64,000 nt of DNA, from contig NZ_SMMU01000015.1 of assembly GCF_004339665.1 (NCBI RefSeq), positions 1 to 64,000 of the forward strand, written 5' to 3'. A program made the position numbers and the translations under genes. A model generated the notes under the pieces. The model was not told the origin of the DNA, made no database searches, and was given only the letters and a program-made list of their open reading frames with translations. The stretch is from Azotobacter chroococcum (GTDB taxonomy: Bacteria; Pseudomonadota; Gammaproteobacteria; Pseudomonadales; Pseudomonadaceae). Shown in pieces: positions 25,746 to 34,387 of the stretch (within the stretch, counting starts at the first letter, position 1; the number at the start of each line of letters is the position of its first letter).

Positions 25746-27275
25746 TCAGGAATGAAGACGGGCACAGGGCACCCAGCGTTCGAAGGCGCCGTCCTCGACC
25801 CAGGCCCGCGCGGTGGCGATGTCCGGGGCGAAGTAGCGGTCCTCTTCGTAGTGCGCGACCCGGCTGCGGATCAGCGCCATGACCTCGCCGAGCTGCGGCG
25901 AGGTGGACAGCGGCGCGTGGAAGTCCATGCCCTGGGCGGCGGCCAGCAGTTCGATGCCCACCACCGCGGCGGCGTTGCCGGCCATGTCCTGCAGGCGGCG
26001 GGCGGCGAAGGTGGCCATGGAGACGTGATCCTCCTGGCCGGCCGAGGTCGGCAGGCTGTCCACCGAGGCCGGGTGGGCCAGGCTCTTGTTCTCCGAAACC
26101 AGCGATGCCGCGGTGACCTGGGCGATCATGAAGCCGGAATTCAGCCCGCCTTCCCTGACCAGAAAGGCCGGCAGGCCGGACAGCGCAGGGTCGACCAGCA
26201 GGGCGGTGCGCCGCTCGGAGAGCGCGCCGATCTCGGCGATGGCCAGGGCCAGCACGTCGGCGGCCATCGCCACCGGCTCGGCGTGGAAGTTGCCGCCGGA
26301 GAGCACCTCGGCGTCGCCGGCGAACACCAGCGGGTTGTCCGACACCGCATTGGCCTCGCGCAGGAACACCCCGGCGGCGAAGCGCAGGTGGTCCAGGCAG
26401 GCGCCCATCACCTGCGGCTGGCAGCGCAGCGAGTAGGGGTCCTGGACCCGCTTGCAGTGGACGTGGGAGCGGTTGATCGCACTGTCGTGGAGCAGCTCGC
26501 GGTACAGCTCGGCCACCGCGATCTGCCCCGGCTGGCCGCGCACCGCCTGGATGCGCGCATCGAAGGGCACGAAGGAACCCTTCAGCGCCTCGACGCTGAG
26601 GCTGCCGGCGACCAGCGCGGCGCCGAACAGCCGCTCCGCGGCGAACAGCCCGCGCAGCGCCAGGGCAGTGGACACCTGGGTGCCGTTGAGCAGCGCCAGG
26701 CCCTCCTTGGGGCCGAGGATCAGAGGCTCCAGGCCGGCGATGGCCAGTCCTTCGGCCGCCTCCAGTACCTGGCCTTCATGGCGCACCTGGCCGACCCCGA
26801 GCAGCACCGCCGCCAGATGCGCCAGCGGCGCCAGATCGCCGGAGGCGCCCACCGAACCCTGGGAGGGGATGCACGGATAGACCCGGGCTTCGTAGAGCTT
26901 CAGCAGCGCCTCGATCACTGCCCAGCCGACGCCCGAATAGCCGCGCGCCAGGGAGGCGATCTTCAGCGCCATGATCAGCCCGACGCTGGCGTCGTCGAGC
27001 AGCGGCCCGGTGCCGGTGCAGTGGGAGAGCACCAGGTTGCGCTGCAGGGCGGCGAGGGAGTCGGCCGGGATCGAGGTGCGCGCCAGCAGGCCGAAGCCGG
27101 TGTTGATGCCGTACACGGTGCGCTGGCTGGCGAGGATCGCCGCGACGCTGCGCGCGCCGGCCTCGACCTCGGTCCGGCAGGCCGGATCGAGATCGAGCGT
27201 CGCCTGGTTCCAGTAGATGTCGCGCAGGTCGTCCAGGACGAGCTGGCCGGGGCGAAGGAGCAGGGCGGAGGGCAT
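25746..27275 (-). CDS. hutH: Histidine ammonia-lyase
   Basis: 509 residues. Catalyses the non-oxidative deamination of L-histidine to trans-urocanate, the first step of histidine degradation. The Ala-Ser-Gly triad that cyclises to the MIO cofactor is in [15 protein letters not shown] (near residue 145). The active-site Tyr/Gly region YGINTGFG (near 55) and the C-terminal [18 protein letters not shown] are intact. The ATG at 27275 has AGGA upstream; a TTG at 27290 in the same frame is less likely. Upstream lies a ~1-kb non-coding region, so hutH probably has its own promoter and leads the hutH-hutF pair. Confidence 0.95.
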   Translation of the reverse strand: MPSALLLRPGQLVLDDLRDIYWNQATLDLDPACRTEVEAGARSVAAILASQRTVYGINTGFGLLARTSIPADSLAALQRNLVLSHCTGTGPLLDDASVGLIMALKIASLARGYSGVGWAVIEALLKLYEARVYPCIPSQGSVGASGDLAPLAHLAAVLLGVGQVRHEGQVLEAAEGLAIAGLEPLILGPKEGLALLNGTQVSTALALRGLFAAERLFGAALVAGSLSVEALKGSFVPFDARIQAVRGQPGQIAVAELYRELLHDSAINRSHVHCKRVQDPYSLRCQPQVMGACLDHLRFAAGVFLREANAVSDNPLVFAGDAEVLSGGNFHAEPVAMAADVLALAIAEIGALSERRTALLVDPALSGLPAFLVREGGLNSGFMIAQVTAASLVSENKSLAHPASVDSLPTSAGQEDHVSMATFAARRLQDMAGNAAAVVGIELLAAAQGMDFHAPLSTSPQLGEVMALIRSRVAHYEEDRYFAPDIATARAWVEDGAFERWVPCARLHS

Positions 27276-28310
27276 GGAAGCATCCTGCAAAGAGACTTCC
27301 TATATAGATAGGCAAAAAGCCCGGGCCTTGTCGAAGCGGACCCTGCGATATGGGCGGGGCAGGAGCGGTTTTGCCGTATTCATTTGCCCATTTATCCATA
27401 AATCGGAAATATACGGCTGAGCCGGATGCCGCCATGTCTTGAGAGGGCCCGGAAACCATGGATGAGGGAATCGGAAGATCGACGAAAAAAAGGGGGCAGG
27501 AGAGGGGGCCGACGCTGGCCTGGATGATGATGTGGGAACAGGGGGAAAAGGGGGGGCAAGAAAAAGCCCACCAAAACAACGATGGGCTCTGTCACACGAT
27601 GGAGCTGATCCTTCAGCTGGGACCATAGTGCTCCAAGCGAAGTGAAAGTTCCATGAAAAAATGTTTGAAAAGTATTGCTTTGCAGCCGTTCCGACGAGCG
27701 GTGATCGCAGGGCTGCAGCCCGTACCATGCCTGCGCTGGCATCGTTCCGATGGCCCCGTTTCCGAGTGTCTTCTGAGGCCACAGACACTCGACTTTCGGC
27801 GAGGTTGACTGCGTCTGTTCATCGGATGACCAGGGGCGGCTACCATCGCCAATCCAGACCGGTCGGCGGTCAGGAAGACTCGATAACGCGGGCAGGCGAG
27901 GCCGTGAAGTAATGACAGCCGGGACGATGCGTCTCGAGGCCATGGCGGTGCCCTCCAAGCCATGCCGGAGGATGCAGGGTGGCTCCCCGGCAGGCCCGGC
28001 ATCGCGGTGCCTGTCTGGATTTTTCCTTAAATCGGAAATCATCGAGTAGGCCAAGCCAGTCCGGATACGCCCTGTGCCGGCTTTTGCGGATGAGAGAGCC
28101 CAAGCGAACGCTCGTCCAATATATTTCCTAAAATCGGAAGTCTAGATATGGGACAAGAATTCCACCACCGAACCTTCCCACCCCAGTCACAAAGAAACGT
28201 CTCCAGCTGCCTGCTGCGCGACGCGGCGAGGGGGAAGACGGCTTCTGCTGCGCCGGGTCGCCCTGGATGAGGCTGCACCCGGCGGCAGAAACGGGGGCGG
28301 CCGGGCAGGC
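27276..28310. other. Large gene-free region with a three-copy ATCGGAA motif
   Basis: About 1 kb between hutH and the RES gene. No ORF here looks real. It is A+T-rich and purine-rich in places (27480-27560). A short motif recurs three times in the same orientation: ATCCATAAATCGGAAATA (27394-27411), TTCCTTAAATCGGAAATC (28023-28040) and TTCCTAAAATCGGAAGTC (28125-28142). The last two contain the arms TTCC and GGAA seven bases apart. AGCCCA/TGGGCT (27566-27589) could form a small hairpin. It may hold the hut promoter and a decayed gene. Confidence 0.4.
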
Positions 28311-28982
28311 CTAACGGATTTCCGACACTTCCAGCACGTGGGTGAAGGCCTGCTGCTGGCCGTCCCAGACGTAGCGCAGGTGCTTGCCCTGCACCGGGAT
28401 GCTGGTCGCCGGCGGGCGGAACAGCGCCACGCATTCGGCGCCCGGCCGGCGCACGCTGGCGTAGAGCAGGCCCCAGTTGCCGTCCAGGCGCAGCCGGGCG
28501 GCGAAGGCCTGGGCCGGGCCGTACTGCTGCGGGTCGGGGTGGTAGAGCGCGGGGTCGCCGGCGCGGATGTCCAGCAGCGGCCGGACGATCTCGCTCAGGT
28601 AGCAGCGCATGGTCAGCTCCAGGCTGGGTTGCTGCGTGGCGGCGAGGAAGCGGGCGCGGTGGAACTGGGTTTCCGCGATGGCCGCCTCGAGGCTGTCGGC
28701 CGCGTAGTAGACGCCGTAGCTGCCGTCGGTGAAGCGGCTCGGGCTGCCGATGTGGGTGAAGGCCGCCATGACCGGACTGGAGCCGGGCCCGGAAATCCGG
28801 TCCTCGGGCGCGACCAGGTGGATCTCGCCGGCTTCCTCGCGCAGCCGGTCGTTGGTCAGCGCCTCGATCTCGAAGGCGATTTCCAGGTCGGCGGGGTCCA
28901 GGGTGTCCTCGAACACGCCGATGGGCGGGAAGTGGCTGGCGACCAGCCGGTGCGCCTGCCAGGCAGGGATGACTTCGTTCAT
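28311..28982 (-). CDS. RES-domain toxin
   Basis: 223 residues of the RES family. RES toxins of type II toxin-antitoxin systems (e.g. MbcT, ParT) degrade NAD+ or ADP-ribosylate cellular targets. The family's Arg-Glu-Ser residues appear as PSRFTDGSYGVYYAADSLEA (Arg), AIAETQFHRARF (Glu) and a C-terminal Ser in LYASVRRPGAECVALF. Its ATG is 3 bp after the stop of the partner antitoxin gene, the usual order. The gene is intact. Confidence 0.88.
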   Translation of the reverse strand: MNEVIPAWQAHRLVASHFPPIGVFEDTLDPADLEIAFEIEALTNDRLREEAGEIHLVAPEDRISGPGSSPVMAAFTHIGSPSRFTDGSYGVYYAADSLEAAIAETQFHRARFLAATQQPSLELTMRCYLSEIVRPLLDIRAGDPALYHPDPQQYGPAQAFAARLRLDGNWGLLYASVRRPGAECVALFRPPATSIPVQGKHLRYVWDGQQQAFTHVLEVSEIR

Positions 28983-28985
28983 TGC

Positions 28986-29393
28986 CTAACCCCGCTGCGC
29001 CGCCAGATAGCGATTGACGTCCGACAGGTCGACCAGCGAGCCGGCCAGCATCCGCTGCAGCGCCGTGTCGCCGTTGAAGGGCGCGGCCCTGTTCGGGCGC
29101 TTGACCCAGTCGTAGGCGGAGGGCGAGTCGCCGAACAGGATGCGCAGCGACTTGTGAATGCCCATCAGGTGGGAGATGCGCTCCAGCAGGTCGCGGCCCA
29201 GGCGGACCTCGGGCAGCTTGCGGTAGTTGAAGTAGGTGGAGCGGCCGATGCCGCCGAGCAGCACCATCTGCTCCTCCGCGCTCAGCCCCCAGAGTTCGGC
29301 GAGGCGGAAGAAGAAGGTCAGCGCCACGCGACCGGCCTGGGGCGTGTCGACGTCGGCGCGGCCGGTTGGGGCGGTGCGGGTATGAGGTTCCAT
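28986..29393 (-). CDS. Xre/MbcA/ParS-type antitoxin (DUF2384)
   Basis: 135 residues. A helix-turn-helix-like N-terminal part (LWGLSAEEQMVLLGGIGRST) and a C-terminal DUF2384 region (LLERISHLMGIHKSLRILFG, then WVKRPNRAAPFNGDTALQRM) are typical of antitoxins paired with RES toxins. The start at 29393 (MEPHTRTAPTG) is preferred because the longer frame would extend through the A+T-rich promoter/operator. Such antitoxins usually bind their own promoter, where an inverted repeat lies at 29438-29455. Confidence 0.88.
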   Translation of the reverse strand: MEPHTRTAPTGRADVDTPQAGRVALTFFFRLAELWGLSAEEQMVLLGGIGRSTYFNYRKLPEVRLGRDLLERISHLMGIHKSLRILFGDSPSAYDWVKRPNRAAPFNGDTALQRMLAGSLVDLSDVNRYLAAQRG

Positions 29394-29437
29394 GGGGAAG
29401 CTCCGTGGCTGTCCAAATATGTTTATTAGTGACAATA

Positions 29438-29455
29438 TAGTCCATATATAGACTA
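29438..29455 (-). promoter_or_regulatory. Probable operator/promoter of the toxin-antitoxin pair
   Basis: TAGTC-CATATATA-GACTA, an 18-bp palindrome in an A+T-rich island 45-62 bp before the antitoxin start. TGTC and GACA (29411-29414 and 29431-29434) form a second, wider inverted pair. The position fits autoregulation by the antitoxin. Confidence 0.5.
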
Positions 29456-29551
29456 AAAGAACAGCGCCAGGCCCGACTCCATCCAGTGCGCTACCATTGC
29501 GCCGAGTGAAACTCGAGGCCACTCGGCCTTGCGCCGCAACGGGGAATGCCG

Positions 29552-30007
29552 ATGTTCGGAAAAGCTGCCGGTGAGGTATTGGGAAGCGGGATTTCCGCAC
29601 TGGCCAGGGATGCCGCCAACGAGAAGGGGCGACTCGGCGAGGTGTTCCGACGGATCGCCAGTCATCCGGTCAAGGTGCTGGCGTCCTTCATCGCCGCGCC
29701 GTTTCTCATCGTCCGGGTCGCCCTGCTGGTGAGGAGTCCCCGGCGGCGGGCCGTCGCGCTCGTCGGCCTGCTGCTCTCCGTGCTGCTCTCATACGGGGCG
29801 GCTACCTTTCTCGGTACCCTGGTCGGCGCGGCCTTCGTCGCTTCGCACATCGGGCTGCTGGCGGGGATCGGCTTCCTGTTCGGCACCACCCTGAGCGTCT
29901 ACCTGAGCGTCATCTTCTCGATCGTCGTGTTCCATGCCGTCTCGTTCGTCTTCCTCAAGATCAGCTCGCAGGAAGTGCTCGACTACCTGCGCGAGATTTC
30001 CAGCTAA
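29552..30007 (+). CDS. Small membrane protein of unknown function
   Basis: 151 residues. A short amphipathic N-terminus is followed by about four hydrophobic segments (VLASFIAAPFLIVRVALLV, AVALVGLLLSVLLSYGAATF, a glycine-rich GTLVGAAFVASHIGLLAGIG, and VYLSVIFSIVVFHAVSFVFL), with a basic loop RSPRRR between the first two. Start 29552 (MFGKAAGEV) is chosen because GGGGA lies six bases upstream; ATG 29546 would leave no spacing. The last four bases overlap the convergent diguanylate cyclase. I recognise no family. Confidence 0.65.
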   Translation: MFGKAAGEVLGSGISALARDAANEKGRLGEVFRRIASHPVKVLASFIAAPFLIVRVALLVRSPRRRAVALVGLLLSVLLSYGAATFLGTLVGAAFVASHIGLLAGIGFLFGTTLSVYLSVIFSIVVFHAVSFVFLKISSQEVLDYLREISS

Positions 30008-31731
30008 GGTGCTTCGGGCGAACTGACCCGGTTGCGGCCCATTTCCTTCGAGCGGTAGAGCAGCTCGTCCGCTTCCGCGACCAAGCGGTCCAGATCGGGG
30101 TGGCCGGCCTTGCGCCGGGCGATGCCGAAGCTTGCGGTGATGGCGATGTCCTGGCTCTCATGCCGCACGCGCAGGCCTTCCAGCGCGGCGCGCAGGCGCT
30201 CGGCCAGGTGGGCGGCTTCGTTCAGGTCGGTTTCCGGCAGGAGCAGGATGAATTCCTCGCCGCCCCACCGGGCCAGTACGTCCTGCCTGCGGATGGCAGC
30301 TTCGAGGGTCCTGGCCGTGGCAACCAGCACCTTGTCGCCGCCGGCGTGGCCATGGGTGTCGTTGATCGCCTTGAAACGGTCGATGTCCAGGAGGATGAGC
30401 GACAGCTCCCGATCCTCCCGCCGGGCCCGCTGCCAGAGCGGCAGCGCCTTGTCGTGAAAGGCCCGGCGGTTGTCGATCCCGGTCAGCGGGTCGAGCGTCG
30501 CCAGCCGTTCGGCGCGCAGCTTCTCGGCCTGGGTGACGCGGAAGCGGTAGGTGAGGGCCAGGGCCAGCAGGGTGGCGTCCAGCATCATGCCGATGTCGGC
30601 CGCGCGATAGGTCCATGCATTGGTCGGGATGCGGCCCCAGACTGCCAGCGTACTGATGGCCGCACCGAGCATCGCGGCGATGGAGGCCAGCAGGAAGTAT
30701 TTCGCCGGCTTTTGCCCGGAGCGCATGGAAATCGCGCCCAGCGCCAGCATGATGCCCGCGAACAGGAGGACGAACACGAAGGCGAGCATCAGGGCGTGCT
30801 TCTGGCTGCCGGCCAGGATGGCCAGCAGCATCAGCAGGGTGAAAACGCCCAGGTAGCCGACTATGGCCCGGTAGAGACGCGGGAAATGCCGACGGATGTC
30901 CAGAAAGCGCAGGGCGAAGGCCAGCCCGCTGCTTCCGTAGAGCAGCACGAGCAGCGGATTGGACCATTGCGCCCAAATTCTGGAGTCGGGCCAGAGCCAC
31001 TGGAAGCCATGGCCGGTATAGGCGCCGTTCATCAGCAGGAAGGCACCGAGATACAGGGAGTAGAGCAGGTAGCTCGCATCCCGCAGGCCGGCCCAGAGCA
31101 TGAAGTTGTAGGCCAGCAGGGCGAACAGGAAACCGTAGAAGAAGCCGTAGCTGTAGTCCTGGATGCGTTCCCGGGCACGTGCCTCGTCCGCCGTCAGCAG
31201 ATAGAGCGGAACGACCATGGGGTCGGGCTTCTCCACACGGATGAAGAGTTCGCTGAGTCCGGGCGCGAAGGCATGTTCGAGCATGAAGAAACGGTTGTCG
31301 CCAGGGGATTGCCCGAATGCCTTGCGGTCGGCGATTACATGGCTGGCCCGGGTCGTTCCTGCGAGACGGAAATGCACCTCCACCCGGTCGAGCCATGGGG
31401 TCTTGATGTGCAACTGGCGCTCCAGCGGCTGCGCCGTCGGGTTTTCCACGGTGAGCTGGAGCCAGACGGGCACCGAGCCGATGCCGAAGTTCGGCACCGG
31501 GGCGCCGACGGCCCTGAAGGCGCCCCGGGCGTGGGCGGCAACGGCCTGCTCCAGGCTCAGCCGGCCGCCCGTCTCCATCAGATAGCTGGTGTGGAGGCCG
31601 ATGGGGCCGGTCTGGGAGACGTTTGCCGGCAGGGGGCGGTCCCCGGCAAAGGCCGGTATGCCGCGGAGCGAAGCGAGCAGCAGGAGCAGGGCGAGGAGCA
31701 GGAGCAGGGCGAGGAGCAGGCGAGTCTTCAT
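30004..31731 (-). CDS. 7TM-DISM diguanylate cyclase (GGDEF)
   Basis: 575 residues. After a Leu-rich signal/anchor sequence comes a periplasmic 7TMR-DISM extracellular domain (SVPVWLQLTVENPTAQPLER, WLDRVEVHF, residues ~30-180). A seven-helix membrane region follows, then a cytoplasmic GGDEF domain (DPLTGIDNRRAF to the C-terminus). The active-site motif is RWGGEEFILLLPE and the c-di-GMP inhibitory site RxxD is present as RRQD five residues upstream. Active, feedback-inhibited c-di-GMP synthesis is therefore expected. The start at 31731 (MKTRLLL) has GGAACC just upstream. Convergent with the small membrane gene. Confidence 0.9.
   Translation of the reverse strand: MKTRLLLALLLLLALLLLLASLRGIPAFAGDRPLPANVSQTGPIGLHTSYLMETGGRLSLEQAVAAHARGAFRAVGAPVPNFGIGSVPVWLQLTVENPTAQPLERQLHIKTPWLDRVEVHFRLAGTTRASHVIADRKAFGQSPGDNRFFMLEHAFAPGLSELFIRVEKPDPMVVPLYLLTADEARARERIQDYSYGFFYGFLFALLAYNFMLWAGLRDASYLLYSLYLGAFLLMNGAYTGHGFQWLWPDSRIWAQWSNPLLVLLYGSSGLAFALRFLDIRRHFPRLYRAIVGYLGVFTLLMLLAILAGSQKHALMLAFVFVLLFAGIMLALGAISMRSGQKPAKYFLLASIAAMLGAAISTLAVWGRIPTNAWTYRAADIGMMLDATLLALALTYRFRVTQAEKLRAERLATLDPLTGIDNRRAFHDKALPLWQRARREDRELSLILLDIDRFKAINDTHGHAGGDKVLVATARTLEAAIRRQDVLARWGGEEFILLLPETDLNEAAHLAERLRAALEGLRVRHESQDIAITASFGIARRKAGHPDLDRLVAEADELLYRSKEMGRNRVSSPEAP
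31681..31720. repeat. 18-bp tandem repeat inside the signal-peptide codons
   Basis: CAGGAGCAGGGCGAGGAG occurs twice perfectly (31681-31698 and 31699-31716) with a partial third copy. It encodes the LLALLL-type run in the hydrophobic core of the diguanylate cyclase's N-terminus. Gain or loss of a unit changes the core length by six residues without shifting the frame. Confidence 0.75.
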
Positions 31732-32100
31732 CAGGTTCCATCTAATGGCGGCGCTGCGAATGGCACAGAACAGATTGATCGATGGCAACCGACCCGTGAA
31801 GTGGGTCGTCAATTGGCCACCGAACATTTTATGGTGATGCGGGATCTGCTGGCGCAACACGATCGCCCCGCTCCAGCCTCGCCAGCGACGTCGCCGGGAA
31901 TAGCCCGAGCATCAATTGCGCGATGAAACCGTTGCAAGATCGACCGGAACAGGCAGGGATGGCTTCATCGCGGCGTTTCGGAGGGAGGATGCCGGTCTCG
32001 GTGTTCGTGGCAGTGAGCCGGCATTATGCACTGCCGGGGGGCGTGGTGCTCTGCGATGGCGGCGATATTCACCGTCCGACCGGCGGTATATACGGCGGGA
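31732..32100. other. Intergenic stretch, nothing recognised
   Basis: About 370 bp upstream of the diguanylate cyclase gene. It presumably holds that gene's promoter, but I cannot point to a clear -35/-10 pair, repeat or real ORF. Confidence 0.3.
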
Positions 32101-32391
32101 TCATCTGCCGCCCCAGTCACGCTTCAACGCGCCCGGCGCCGTGAGCGGTTTTGACAGACGTCCTTGCAGCATCCGAAGTTGCCAGACGCCGCCAAAGTAT
32201 CCGTTGCCCCGTCGTGGCAGCCACATTCTGGCCATGCGTAGTTGGTTGTCGGCAAACTTGCGCAAGTCATTTGCCAACTCGGGCAGATTGAGATGATCGA
32301 GTTCCCGGGCTGCTCGCTTGTTGTCGCGGGCGTTCCGTACGAGATCGGAGGCATGGGCACGAGCTGTGCCGCTATGTTCCAGGTCGGACAT
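32101..32391 (-). CDS. Small charged hypothetical protein
   Basis: 96 residues, no recognised family. The first ~60 residues are rich in Arg, Asp, Asn and Leu and look helical (LVRNARDNKRAARELDHLNL, PELANDLRKFADNQLRMARM); the tail is basic. No signal peptide. AGAGGT lies at reasonable distance before the ATG at 32391, which is the main argument that it is real. It stands alone between the diguanylate cyclase and the cyclase pseudogene, in DNA poorer in G+C than its neighbours. Confidence 0.45.
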   Translation of the reverse strand: MSDLEHSGTARAHASDLVRNARDNKRAARELDHLNLPELANDLRKFADNQLRMARMWLPRRGNGYFGGVWQLRMLQGRLSKPLTAPGALKRDWGGR

Positions 32392-32758
32392 AGGAGTACC
32401 TCTTTGGGAAAGAGGCCGTCCCTGGCGGTGGTTACTACAGGCGTTTCAAATTTTCCTTCCCCTTCCTCAACTTACACTCTCAGTAGTTCTCGAAAACAAC
32501 AACAGTGCCGATGGGTTGTGTTCAGGATGTGTCTATTTGAATGGACAATCCAGCATGTTTTGCGTTCCCTGTTATCGGCCTCCAAGTTCAGCTATAGAAC
32601 TTGTCGAGCCATCCGGCAACATGGCCCGGTAATAAAAAATTTCGATGGCGATATGGTTCGAAGGGTATTGTTCCATCGCCATTCAAGCAGGGCGTTTCAG
32701 CCAAGTATGGCTCTTCCGTCGATATTGACCAGTATCGACAAAGATTCCCGCGGGCAAT
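32392..32758. other. A+T-richer intergenic stretch
   Basis: About 370 bp between the small hypothetical gene and the 3' end of the nucleotide cyclase. Composition is lower in G+C. No gene, terminator or repeat that I can support. Confidence 0.3.
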
Positions 32759-34071
32759 CTAACCGAGCACCGCCAGATCCAGCGGCGCGGCCACGCCGCC
32801 GACCCGGCGGGCCGCACGAAGCTCCTTGCTGCCCGCGTAGCCCTGGGCGCGGGCCAGTTGGTAGGTCGTGCGGGTGGTCAGGCCGCGGCTGTGCTCGACC
32901 TTGTTGTGCTTCTCCAGCTTGGCGGCGAGGTTGACCGCGTCGCCGATCAGCGTGTACTCGAGCCGCCGCCCGTGACCGATGATGCCGAACACCACCTCGC
33001 CGCTGGCAAGCCCGGCGCCGACGTCCGGGGCGGGCAGGCCGGCCGCCTGGCGCTGGGCGCGCCAGCGCCCGACCGCCGTCCAGATGGCGTCGACGGCACG
33101 CAGCGCCTGGGCGGCGAAGGCGGGATCGGGGCTCACCGCGCCGAAGCTGGCGAGGATGCCGTCGCCCATGAACTTGTCGATGCTGCCGCCGTGGGCCTTG
33201 AGGATCGGCAGCAGCAGGCCCTGGTATTCGCCGAGCAGGGCGATCAGCTCGTCGGGGACCAGACGGGCGGCGGCTTCGCTGAAGCCGCGCATGTCGAGGA
33301 AGAGGATCGCCGCCTGGCGCAGCTCGCCCTGGCCGGCCATGACCTGCGCCTCGGAGTGGGTGATGCGGCTGGCCACCGACTCGTCGAAGAACAGCGACAG
33401 ATCGGCCACCGCCTGCTCGCGGGCGACGGCGCTGGCGAGCAGGCGGCGGGCGCGGGACAGGGAGAAGGCGAGCACGGCAGTGACCATGAGGAGTGCCAAC
33501 ACCCGGTCGAATTCGCCGCCGTAGTGGATCTGGATCGAGCGCAGCGAAGTCACGTAGGATTGCCCGGCGCGCTGGCCACGGCATAGCCGAGCAGGGCGAG
33601 CCAGCCGGCCGCGGCGGTGAGGCCGGAGAGGATCACCCAGAGCGGCTCGAAGCGCAGCGCGCGCAGGGCGATGAGGATGAACAGGTAGGCGAACTCGGTG
33701 CTCTTCAGGGAGAACTGCGCGGGCTGCTCGTACTGCAGGTGGTAGGCGAAGATCACCCCGACCAGCAGGGCCATCTCGGCGACTACGCCCAGCCCCAGCA
33801 GCCAGCGCCCGAGCTGCCCGCTGAGGGCAAGCCACAGGCGCAGCAGGGCGAGGATGGCGAACAGGCTGAGCCCCAGCGGCGCCGCCTCCACCGGCGCGTC
33901 CGGGGCGAAGCCGTGAGTGCTGCCGGCGTAAAGCAGGGCGAGCAGCGCGGCGATGCCCAGTTGCACGGCGCCGACCAGCAGCTCGCTGCGGTACTGCTCG
34001 CGGGCGATCTCCCGCCGTACCCGCGCCGGCAGCAGCGGGGCGGGCATCGTGACGGGGTTCGCTCCGTTCAT
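32759..34071 (-). pseudogene. Class III adenylate/guanylate cyclase, single frameshift
   Basis: Two frames join near 33555. The upstream frame (33550-34071) encodes a six-helix membrane domain and stops after AVASAPGNPT. The downstream frame, one base off, resumes YVTSLRSIQIHYGGEFDRVL, then an HAMP-like helix and a class III catalytic domain: FLDMRGFSEAAARL (metal Asp), GGSIDKFMGDGILA (substrate Lys, second metal Asp) and LIGDAVNLAAKLEKHN. One missing C in AATCC(C)TACGTG would restore a ~437-residue protein. The usual transition-state Arg of NxAxR is Lys here. Read error, recent mutation or recoding cannot be separated from sequence. It is the last gene of the 39-33 kb run. Confidence 0.75.
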
Positions 34072-34102
34072 TCGCGTGCCTCCTCGTTACGGCTCCACAG
34101 CC

Positions 34103-34387
34103 TCAACCGCCGGCCTTGAGCTGCCCGCCGGCAATGCGCAGGCAGGTGCCGGCGGGTAGCATCAGCCACTCCTCGGGGCTGCGCTCGCGGGTCGCCTGGC
34201 CGGCGCAGGCGTGCTTCGCGGTGCCACAGTCGTTCCTGCCGGCGCGCACCACGGCGTAGCAGCGCTCGCGGTCGGCGCTGAAGGTCTTCGCCGAACCTGG
34301 CAGCAGATGGCTGTACTGCTGCACCGCGAGCAGGCTCAGGCCGATTGCGGCAGCGAGGACCGCGCCGTTGGCGAGTCGGTACGGCAT
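34103..34387 (-). CDS. Second bufferin-type (DUF2282) precursor
   Basis: 94 residues. A hydrophobic N-terminal segment (GAVLAAAIGLSLLAVQQY), either uncleaved anchor or signal peptide, is followed by the DUF2282 core GRNDCGTAKHACAGQ and PAGTCLRIAGG. Cys43, 54, 61 and 82 have spacings 11-7-21, identical to the orthodox precursor at 39081-39386. DUF2282 peptides (bufferins) are secreted RiPP precursors whose Cys are modified by DUF692 enzymes and which bind copper. The gene starts inside the 3' end of the acetoacetate decarboxylase gene (52-bp overlap) and lacks its own bufB/bufC neighbours. Confidence 0.78.
   Translation of the reverse strand: MPYRLANGAVLAAAIGLSLLAVQQYSHLLPGSAKTFSADRERCYAVVRAGRNDCGTAKHACAGQATRERSPEEWLMLPAGTCLRIAGGQLKAGG

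Noticed and set aside
31923-32144. A 73-codon plus-strand frame
   Set aside because: No ribosome site or motif; it overlaps the better-supported minus-strand small gene.
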